Shown: in pieces, positions 33,282-39,136 of the stretch | Layout: each line of letters starts with the position of its first letter | Position numbering within the stretch: the first letter of the stretch is position 1 | DNA from: Ochrobactrum sp. Q0168 | GTDB lineage: Bacteria; Pseudomonadota; Alphaproteobacteria; Rhizobiales; Rhizobiaceae | DNA length: 39,136 nt | Direction: 5' to 3' | Assembly: GCF_016427605.1 (NCBI RefSeq) | Contig: NZ_JAELXQ010000026.1 | Coordinates: 1-39,136 of the forward strand | Program-made: the position numbers and the translations under genes | The notes under the pieces: generated by a model | Seen by the model: only the letters and a program-made list of their open reading frames with translations | Database searches by the model: none | Told to the model about the DNA's origin: nothing

Positions 33282-34120
33282 GTGCAATGACATTACCGCA
33301 TCAGCCACGCGAATTCTCGTTTTGGCGAAGCCTTGAAACCGTGGGATGTTACCTGCTGGGGCTGCTCTGGATCCTGCCTTTGCTCTATGCCGTGTGGATG
33401 GCGTTTCATCCAGCGCAATATGAAGCTCGGTTTGATCTCTTCGCTCCGGTGACACTGGAGAACTTCAGCAATGCGTGGAATGCCGCACCTTTCGGGCGTT
33501 ATTTCCTCAACACATTCCTGCTGATCACCACGATACTGTTCAGCCAATTCATTATCTGCACGCTGGCGGCCTATGCTTTTGCTCGCTATGAATTCCGCGG
33601 CAAGACGATTGTCTTTATGCTGGTATTGGTACAGCTGATGATCATGCCGGAAGTGCTGCTGGTCGAAAACTACCGCACCATTGCGAAGCTTGGTCTGGTG
33701 GATACAGTTGTGGCTATGGGGCTGCCTTATATGGCATCGGCCTTCGGTATTTTCCTTTTGCGTCAGACCTTCCTGACCGTGCCGAAGGAACTGGATGACG
33801 CAGCGCGTGTTGAAGGGGCAGGGGCACTCACCACGCTTCTTAAAGTCTATGTGCCATTGGCTAAACCGATCTATGTCGCCTACGGTCTGGTGTCAGTAAG
33901 CTATCACTGGAACAATTTGCTTTGGCCGTTGGTCATTACCAATTCGGTTTCCACCCGTCCACTGACGGTTGGGCTACAGGTATTTTCCTCGCCGGATCAG
34001 GGTGTGCAGTGGAGTATTATCTCGGCTGCTGCATTGATGACGTCGGCACCTCTGCTGATCGGCTTTTTGCTGTTCCAGCGCCAGTTCGTTCAGAGCTTTA
34101 TGCGCGCGGGTATTAAATGA
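33278..34120 (+). CDS. ABC transporter permease, UgpE/MalG-like
   Basis: This 280-residue permease pairs with the UgpA-like protein. It has an N-terminal span after FWRSLETVGCYLLGLLWIL, the conserved AAYAFARYEFRGKTIVF, and the EAA loop TVPKELDDAARVEGAGALTT. It ends with the MalG/UgpE-like FLLFQRQFVQSFMRAGIK. It is the last gene of the importer operon; no clear terminator follows. Confidence 0.92.
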   Translation: MSAMTLPHQPREFSFWRSLETVGCYLLGLLWILPLLYAVWMAFHPAQYEARFDLFAPVTLENFSNAWNAAPFGRYFLNTFLLITTILFSQFIICTLAAYAFARYEFRGKTIVFMLVLVQLMIMPEVLLVENYRTIAKLGLVDTVVAMGLPYMASAFGIFLLRQTFLTVPKELDDAARVEGAGALTTLLKVYVPLAKPIYVAYGLVSVSYHWNNLLWPLVITNSVSTRPLTVGLQVFSSPDQGVQWSIISAAALMTSAPLLIGFLLFQRQFVQSFMRAGIK

Positions 34121-34435
34121 TATGCGCAAAAGAGCAGGACTTTCGGGTAAAGCCGATAAAGGGGCTAATTCTTAGCTCGTGGTTGCGGCTGTCCCAGTTA
34201 TTGAGAAAACTAAACCATCACTGGAACGGGCCATGATGCCTTCGACAGCCACATATGTTCGGCTGTTTGGCTTAAATTGCAAGTTCCGACTGTAAGGTTT
34301 CACTGCATAATTCAGATGCTAAAAAATAGATTCTGACAGGCAATCAGCGAGCATGTTCGCAAGACGGTGATTGAACAAGGCAGGCATTCCTGAAATTGCC
34401 GCGAGAAGTGGAAGCTGCATCATAACCGGTGTGAC
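34121..34435. other. Gene-free region downstream of the importer operon
   Basis: These 315 bases hold no convincing gene. A looser copy of repeat R1 lies at 34334-34372. The minus frame LFNHRLANMLADCLSESIF runs to a stop here, but no family is recognised. It is continuous with the decayed flavodoxin-family gene that follows. Confidence 0.5.
34334..34372 (+). repeat. Degenerate intergenic repeat R1, copy C
   Basis: The copy begins TGACAGGCAATCAG (13 of 14 bases as in copies A and B, and sharing the preceding TTC with copy B) and ends with the looser GACGGTGATT. It is the most divergent copy. Confidence 0.35.
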
Positions 34436-34722
34436 ATCAGCACCTTGACCGCCGCGCCCTATGTTGTCCGAGCCAGATCGGCGTGCCGATAATAAAAATA
34501 TCCGCATCGAGAATTTTGGTTCTGAGTGTGAGCCACTAATCGTTCTCGCTCTCGCGCCATGTGACACCTGGTTCGATGGTGAACTCGCTCAACCGCATAT
34601 ACTCCGTCTGCACATCAAGATAGACAGGATGCATATCGACGCAATGTAACATCTTGTCGGTCGATGAGGGGGGGGGTGGTTGCTGCTTCGCTTCAAGGTA
34701 GCGGTAGCGCGGTGGCTTTAAG
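34436..34722 (-). pseudogene. Flavodoxin-family NAD(P)H-dependent oxidoreductase, decayed
   Basis: On the minus strand, pieces of a flavodoxin-fold reductase can be read across frames. First LKATA without an ATG, then, shifted, TLKRSSNHPPPSSTDKMLHC, then DVQTEYMRLSEFTIEPGVTW up to a TAG at 34536-34538. After it WLTLRTKILDADIFIIGTPI and WLGQ continue in the same frame, and a further shift leads to AAVKVLM. The TAG stands where DEW would normally be. A run of nine G/C bases (34668-34676) lies in the first part. No start codon, one nonsense codon and at least two shifts show that it is dead. Confidence 0.7.
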
Positions 34723-34953
34723 GGGAAAGGGGAAGCTACGCTCATTATCTGCCTGCCTTCTCTTTGCGTGTTTGGGTTCACTCAGCGCATCGTAAAGATT
34801 TTGGCGGTCCGGGTCAGCGAGATTGTGCCCGGCGGCATCGCGCTTCTTTGCTGGATCGTCTTCAGCAGGTTCGTAACCACGAGGCCGGTTTTCAGGCGGG
34901 CCTTCCCATTTCGGCTTCTGGTCTGTCGTACCGGTTTTCGGGTCGTGTTTCAT
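34693..34953 (-). CDS. Small hydrophilic hypothetical protein
   Basis: This 86-residue protein starts MKHDPKTGTTDQKPKWEGPP, is very rich in Lys, Asp, Pro and Arg, and has no membrane span or recognised domain. GGGAGG lies 5 bases before the ATG, a strong site that supports a real gene. Its last residues (PFPLKATALPLP) come from DNA that corresponds to the start of the decayed flavodoxin-family gene. The C-terminus was probably created when the original stop or spacing was lost. I do not recognise a function. Confidence 0.6.
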   Translation of the reverse strand: MKHDPKTGTTDQKPKWEGPPENRPRGYEPAEDDPAKKRDAAGHNLADPDRQNLYDALSEPKHAKRRQADNERSFPFPLKATALPLP

Positions 34954-35186
34954 GGAAGCCTCCCGCCATAGGATCCGCCGACCAGCCGAAGACCAAACCG
35001 CCGATAGAAAATGAGTGGTCCGAGACCGGTACGGGCGGCCCAATGGTGAAAACCGGCAGCGAAGGCGGCAAATACCAATCTCACACAAGATATTTGCGGA
35101 TTGCAATAAATTGATGAAAACATCTATGATTGTCGCTCAAAAATCGCCGTGCTGATGGCTCAATTCAGTAAACCGGGGGTGGCGCA

Positions 35187-36236
35187 ATGAATGACGAAAA
35201 CATGGATCAGCCGGCCAAAATCTTGTTGCCCGTACATTCCTATTCTGGTTCCTATGCGTGGCAAACGAGTTTTTATGATACGGATCTCGACCCCCGTGAC
35301 TGGTTGGCCGCTATCATCGATGGTTCTGATGACGCTATCATCAGCAAGGATCTCAACGGCAACGTAAAAACCTGGAACAGGGGTGCCCAGCGACTTTTCG
35401 GATACGAACCTGACGAAATAATAGGGAAGCCGATCACTATCCTTATTCCAAAAGATCGACTTCAAGAAGAACCTGCAATCTTAGCACAAATTCGGGCGGG
35501 AAACCGGGTCGATCATTTTGAGACTGTTCGAAAGAAAAAAGACGGATCGCTTTTTGATATTTCCCTGACCATCTCTCCCATTCGGGACGCGTCAGGCCAG
35601 ATTATCGGAGCGTCGAAAATAGCTCGCGATATCACAGAGCGACGCCGAACCCAGGAACAGCAGCATCTCCTAATGGGCGAGATGAATCATCGAATCAAGA
35701 ACCTTTTTGCGCTTGCGAGTGCGATCGTCTCATTGAGCGGTCGCGGGGCGAAAACCGCAGACGAATTGCGTCAGCGCCTGCAAGCCAGATTGTCTTCCCT
35801 GGCGAGAGCTCACGCACTTACTATGCCCAACTGGGGAGATGCGGGGGAAGCGGAAATTTCTCTTCACGCGCTCCTCAACACCATACTCGAACCTTATGAC
35901 CAACAGAATATTACTGTGACCGGGGCCGATCCTACTGTCTCTGGAAAGCAGTTGAGCAGTTTATCCCTGTTGCTTCATGAGTTCGCGACCAACGCAGCCA
36001 AGCATGGGGCGCTTTCAACGTCTTCTGGCAGTTTGAGTGTTACGGTCTGGGAAAACCCGGATGCGTTCACGCTGCTTTGGTCTGAAACCGTGCGAACTGA
36101 ACAAAAGGAATCCGATTCTGAGGGGTTTGGGACCCGACTTGAGTCCGCTCTCGCGAGCGCCCTTAACGCCAGCGTGCAACGCAACTGGCTCGCCAATGGT
36201 GTCGAAATAAGCGTGCTTGTTCCCAAAAAAACATAA
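35187..36236 (+). CDS. PAS-domain sensor histidine kinase, HWE family
   Basis: This 349-residue cytoplasmic kinase has a PAS domain at about residues 38-150 (AIIDGSDDAIISKDLNG, TWNRGAQRLFGYEPDEIIGK, ending DITERRR). The HWE-type dimerisation box MGEMNHRIKNLFALA follows, with phospho-acceptor His168, and then the N-box LLLHEFATNAAKHGALS for ATP binding. HWE kinases in this bacterial group often feed the PhyR/EcfG general stress response. There is no membrane span, so it senses an internal signal such as light, redox or a ligand. No cognate response regulator gene is present in the window, so it is an orphan here. Confidence 0.88.
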   Translation: MNDENMDQPAKILLPVHSYSGSYAWQTSFYDTDLDPRDWLAAIIDGSDDAIISKDLNGNVKTWNRGAQRLFGYEPDEIIGKPITILIPKDRLQEEPAILAQIRAGNRVDHFETVRKKKDGSLFDISLTISPIRDASGQIIGASKIARDITERRRTQEQQHLLMGEMNHRIKNLFALASAIVSLSGRGAKTADELRQRLQARLSSLARAHALTMPNWGDAGEAEISLHALLNTILEPYDQQNITVTGADPTVSGKQLSSLSLLLHEFATNAAKHGALSTSSGSLSVTVWENPDAFTLLWSETVRTEQKESDSEGFGTRLESALASALNASVQRNWLANGVEISVLVPKKT

Positions 36237-36520
36237 CGTCCCGTTTGCCTGTCATATGCACTGCGGCTTACACGCTCGCGGGGATGTTTTGCCGGTGGCC
36301 TTCCTATCAAATTGCGAAGAGCCGAAAGGTCGGCAAATAGACTGTTGAACCAGATCCGATCAATAATGCCATTCCAGCATCTTACCGTAATGGTCGTGAA
36401 TCTCGCCTCGGGTTAGCTAGTTAACCTGTCAAAATCAGAATTTGATTTATGTATGCCAGATTCTGGCAACAAAACTGCCATTGCGAAGTTTATTTTCCAG
36501 TCAACAGCAGGATGATTCTA

Positions 36521-36880
36521 ATGGAAAAAATCTTCGCCAAGTTCAGTGAAAGAGCCGCTTCGGCAGCGGGCAATCAATACACATTTGTAGTCGCTATTCT
36601 CTTTATCGCAGCATGGGCATTGTCAGGTCCGTTTTTCGGCTACTCTGACACATGGCAGCTGATCGTGAACACATCCACAACAATCATCACTTTCCTGATG
36701 GTCTTCCTTATCCAGAACTCGCAAAATCGCGATTCCTGTGCTCTGCAAGCGAAGCTCGACGAAATTCTGCATGCTGTGAAGAATGCCCGCGAGGACGTGA
36801 TTGGCATCGAGCATTTGCCTCTAAAGGAGCTGGAAAGGCTTCGCGACGAGATAGAAAAACGTGCCGGGAAATCAGCATAA
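36521..36880 (+). CDS. Low-affinity iron permease family protein
   Basis: This 119-residue small membrane protein has two predicted spans: YTFVVAILFIAAWALSGPFF and LIVNTSTTIITFLMVFLIQN. The second runs into the family hallmark QNSQNRD, then a cytoplasmic helix containing QAKLDEIL. Bacterial proteins of this family are named after fungal low-affinity iron permeases, but iron transport by them is not well shown. I chose the ATG at 36521, with AGGA 8 bases upstream; ATGs further upstream lack a site. It stands alone between a histidine kinase and a catalase pseudogene. Confidence 0.83.
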   Translation: MEKIFAKFSERAASAAGNQYTFVVAILFIAAWALSGPFFGYSDTWQLIVNTSTTIITFLMVFLIQNSQNRDSCALQAKLDEILHAVKNAREDVIGIEHLPLKELERLRDEIEKRAGKSA

Positions 36881-36921
36881 GTTTGCGGCATTCTTCCGCA
36901 TTCGGGAATGGCCATTCGTAA

Positions 36922-36962
36922 CTCTGAACCTGCCGTGAGGTTCAGAGGGCGGTTTAACCGCC
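36922..36962 (+). terminator. Tandem hairpins after the iron permease-family gene
   Basis: CTCTGAACCT at 36922-36931 pairs perfectly with AGGTTCAGAG at 36938-36947 around a 6-base loop. Immediately after it GGCGGTT/AACCGCC (36948-36962) forms a second compact hairpin. No T-run follows, so termination may be inefficient. Confidence 0.5.
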
Positions 36963-37121
36963 AAGTTACGCCATACGCATCGCGCGTAGAAAGTGGATGA
37001 GAGGACCACGATCAGAGTGTCAGCGCCTACACTCTATCACTTCCGCCACGGGCAGCCCCGGCTTCGCCCGGACCGCCATAAATTTCGAAACTTCTCTTCG
37101 CCTCATTCGTGGACCGTAAAA

Positions 37122-38192
37122 TCAAAGTTTGACGGCATTTTCCCTCGCCCATAGCCGGAGCTTGCGGCACGTTGCAACAAATTTCGTCGCTGCCTTTCCA
37201 TTGTCGAGGGGAATAAGCCCATCGTCCAATTCGGGTTCGATGCCGGTGGTGGCAAGCAGCGGCATTGCGCCTGCGGTAAAACCGATGAACTTGCAGTGCG
37301 CGAACGCATCGGCAACAAAGTCCCGCGCCGTAGACTCGCCGACGAGCTGGTTGGCCGCTTCTTCTGACAACACAAGGGCTACAGCATCGAACAATACAGA
37401 TGGACCGCCGTCAATCATATGGTTGGCCTCCATCCATTCTCCACTGGAAGCTTCGAAACCTCCAAGTGTCGGCGCTACCAGTTCCACCATTGCGCCTTCC
37501 TTTTCTGCGGCGTGGCGGATACCCTTGAGCACCTGCGCATCGGTGCCACCGGCAACAAGCACTCCGATCTTTCTGCCCTTGAAGCTGCTGGGCCCGTTCT
37601 CAATAATGCTAAGCGCAGGTGACGGAGCAAGATCGTCACCCACGGGCACCATCGTATCCGCTGCTTTCGGCACGTTGCGGATGCCGAGTTTGCCGGCGAC
37701 CGTTTCCGCCAGATTCGCATTGATGTTGATAAGGTGAGACACCACACGCTCGCGGATCACGGGCCTTTCCACCTTCGACAGTTCGAAGGTCAGCGCCATC
37801 GCGATATGCTTTTGCTCCGTCCCCGTCTGACTCGGATAGACATGACGCGCCTGGCTAAATGTCGGTGCGCGTATACGCGCTGAGGGATTTTGTCATCTCG
37901 AAATAGCCATGAGCCCCGTAGCCGCGTGCGTGGACCACGCGTTATGGTATACGCTCATGATCAAAATGAAAAATCTTTTCCCGAAAATGGAAGTCTTCGA
38001 TCAGTGTCGGACCGGAACTGCCGATCTTAAGCGTATTCAGATCGTCTGATACCGGCCCGCCTTGAGAGGTTGTCATGACCGCAGTATCGCCGCTCGCAAT
38101 CTGATGAGCATCTCCGCCTCCACCTACGTCGAGCTTTGGTCATGAATCTTAAGTGACTTCCGCCCGTCTGCGGCCTTCCTGCTGGCTGACAT
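37122..38192 (-). pseudogene. katE: Catalase HPII (katE) pseudogene with large internal deletion
   Basis: The gene once encoded a large monofunctional heme catalase. From an ATG at 38192 (GGAG upstream) the N-terminus MSASRKAADGRK is followed by a shift near 38126. Next come [40 protein letters not shown] and RIP, then a TAA at 37942-37944 where the family has Glu, then RVVHARGYGAHGYFEMTKSL. At about 37857-37860 the reading jumps, out of frame, to FSQARHVYPSQTGTEQKHIA and the intact C-terminal flavodoxin-like domain (FELSKVE to RLWARENAVKL). The heme-binding core between them, several hundred residues, is gone. The open part from 37799 could look like a small gene but is only the catalase tail. 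Confidence 0.85.
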
Positions 38193-38230
38193 GGCTGCTC
38201 CCTTTCACTCGCAATCTATATTCAAATGAA

Positions 38231-38252
38231 AAGGGTGCCGAGTGGCACCCTT
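38231..38252 (-). terminator. Hairpin terminator between yciE-like and katE pseudogenes
   Basis: AAGGGTGCC (38231-38239) pairs perfectly with GGCACCCTT (38244-38252) around a 4-base loop. On the minus strand, downstream of the yciE-like stop, it ends in CCCTTTTC, as in an intrinsic terminator. Confidence 0.7.
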
Positions 38253-38261
38253 GACTCATCA

Positions 38262-38763
38262 TCACGCCGCCTTGGCGCGTTGGTTGGCTGATGCATCCGC
38301 AAGTTTTGTTAGATCACTGTCCGTCTTGGATTCTTCTTGCAGCGTCTGGTCGAGCAGTTTTGCGGCATCAGTCATGCCAAGCTCCGTCGCGCAACGCTTC
38401 AATGTCCCATAACGTGTGATTTCGTAATGTTCGACCGCTTGTGCGGACGAGATAAGCCCGGCATCGAGTGCAGCCGTATCCTTGAATTCCTCCATGATCT
38501 CGTCGCCTCCTTCAGAAATAATTCCCTCGATCGCATCGCAAGTTTTGCCCCTCGCCGTCTTGCCCATGATTTCGAACACTTGGACGAGACGTTCGACGTG
38601 GCCTTCAGTTTGTTCACGGTGCTTTTCGAAAGCCGCTTTCAAAATCTTCAGACTGCGCCGCACGCTTCATTTTTGGAAGGGCCTTCAGAATTTTGCGTTC
38701 CGCATAGTAGATGTCCTTGAGGGTATCGTGGAATAGATCTTCGAGATTTTTTTCCTTGGCCAT
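38262..38763 (-). pseudogene. YciE/DUF892 ferritin-like gene with a one-base frameshift
   Basis: The gene starts at the ATG at 38763 (GGAG upstream) and reads MAKEKNLEDLFHDTLKDIYY, AERKILKALPKM, then RAAQSED. One extra base in the A4 run at 38641-38644 (T4 on the coding strand) then shifts the frame, and translation would stop about 10 codons later. The correct continuation LKAAFEKHREQTEGHVERL to SANQRAKAA is intact in the other frame. The full protein would be about 166 residues with the four-helix fold of YciE/DUF892 proteins, which are linked to stress and osmotic responses. A sequencing error in the homopolymer is possible. The IS copy lies about 110 bases upstream. Confidence 0.82.
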
Positions 38764-38872
38764 AGTTCATCTCCTCTCATGAATTGGTCACGTCAACAGT
38801 CCGGTAAAATCCCGGCAGCAAGTAAGCGATAGCTGATTACAGGCAGGAATCTGCGCCTCTGCCCCTGAATTA

Positions 38873-39136
38873 GGTCGTATACTCATAAATAGCCTAGCTA
38901 TTTGAATGAATTAGTGATTCAAACGCCTCGTAACACGAGGTATTTGATGTCACGTCGTCGCTATGAACTGACAGAACGGGAATGGTCGATTATTGCGCCG
39001 CTGTTGCCATGCAAACCTCGCGGCGTGCCCCGCGTTGATGATCGCATGGTGCTCAATGGTATTCTGTGGCGGTTTCGCACCGGGTCATCATGGTCCGAAA
39101 TCCCTGAGCGCTATGGTGTTGCAACGACCTGCTACA
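38873..39136 (+). mobile_element. IS5-family (IS427-like) insertion sequence, 5' part, cut by window edge
   Basis: The element end GGTCGTATACTC starts at 38873 after TA at 38871-38872. Everything to the window edge is the exact reverse complement of the left end. Its transposase reads rightwards out of the window, so the two copies face away from each other. It separates the yciE-like gene from whatever once lay upstream. Confidence 0.85.
38947..39136 (+). CDS. IS5-family transposase, N-terminal fragment (partial)
   Basis: The frame starts at an ATG at 38947 and is open to the window edge (63 residues, MSRRRYELTEREWS, ending YGVATTCY). It is identical to the fragment at the left end and is the N-terminal domain of an IS427-type DDE transposase. 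A small hairpin (CCTCG/CGAGG) directly upstream may limit translation from outside transcripts. Confidence 0.85.
   Translation, partial: MSRRRYELTEREWSIIAPLLPCKPRGVPRVDDRMVLNGILWRFRTGSSWSEIPERYGVATTCY

Noticed and set aside
34536..34781. Minus-strand gene of 81 codons
   Set aside because: It is one frame of the decayed flavodoxin-family gene; its upstream half overlaps the small hydrophilic protein and its stop is the nonsense codon.
36980..37050. Possible tRNA-like folding near TTCCGCCA
   Set aside because: No complete cloverleaf could be built: no acceptable acceptor stem or T-arm pairing.
37122..37799. Stand-alone gene of 225 codons
   Set aside because: Recognisable catalase sequence continues in frame upstream of the apparent ATG (FSQAR...EQKHIA), and the N-terminal catalase region lies just beyond; it is part of the katE pseudogene.
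1..39136. CRISPR array, prophage or integrase-linked island
   Set aside because: No regularly spaced direct repeats, no phage structural genes, integrase or tRNA attachment site were seen.

Overview
The window looks like alphaproteobacterial chromosomal DNA, most likely from the Brucella/Ochrobactrum group. The proteins read like that family, GC is moderately high, most gene starts carry purine-rich ribosome sites, and genes are packed with 1-4 base overlaps. Nearly all of it is nutrient uptake and catabolism, followed by a short stress-related tail containing several dead genes. Both ends are the same piece of an IS5-type insertion sequence in opposite orientation, so the window is probably a contig bounded by repeats (or the interior between two inverted IS copies).

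Region 1 (0.3-5.8 kb, minus strand) is a branched-chain-type amino acid ABC importer: binding protein, LivH, LivM, LivG and LivF, preceded by a GntR/FCD repressor. Region 2 (6.0-15.4 kb, plus strand, divergent from the repressor) is a ten-gene catabolic operon: cupin, SDR dehydrogenase, aspartate-dehydrogenase-like protein, FAD D-amino-acid dehydrogenase, 4-hydroxyproline 2-epimerase, NIPSNAP protein, a B12-binding mutase-like enzyme, a DapA-fold deaminase of the hydroxyproline type, a second proline-racemase paralogue with Ser in place of the first catalytic Cys, and an alpha/beta hydrolase. Epimerase, D-amino-acid dehydrogenase and DapA-type deaminase match the known trans-4-hydroxy-L-proline route. 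The B12 enzyme, the aspartate-dehydrogenase-like protein and the Ser/Cys racemase do not belong to that route and are the most interesting part of the window.

Region 3 (15.7-26.0 kb) has a minus-strand GntR-type regulator with two predicted winged helices. Divergent from it are a C45-type N-terminal-nucleophile acylase, a dipeptide-type ABC importer (two permeases, fused double ATPase, binding protein), an alpha/beta hydrolase, an amidase and a PaiB-like FMN protein. This reads as uptake and hydrolysis of a peptide or N-acylated amino compound, perhaps feeding region 2.

Region 4 (26.0-26.8 kb) is a gene graveyard with a cytochrome c oxidase subunit II remnant, a probable IS6-type transposase tail and repeated intergenic motifs. 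Region 5 (26.8-34.1 kb) has a SorC-type regulator, a SurE nucleotidase, a calcineurin-type phosphoesterase and a Ugp/Mal-type ABC importer, suggesting uptake and dephosphorylation of a phosphorylated compound. A shared 12-base motif lies upstream of both plus-strand units.

Region 6 (34.1-38.9 kb) holds a decayed flavodoxin-family gene, a small hydrophilic protein, a PAS/HWE histidine kinase, a low-affinity iron permease-family protein, a katE catalase pseudogene with a large internal deletion, and a frameshifted YciE/DUF892 gene next to the right-hand IS copy. No tRNA, rRNA or CRISPR array was seen.
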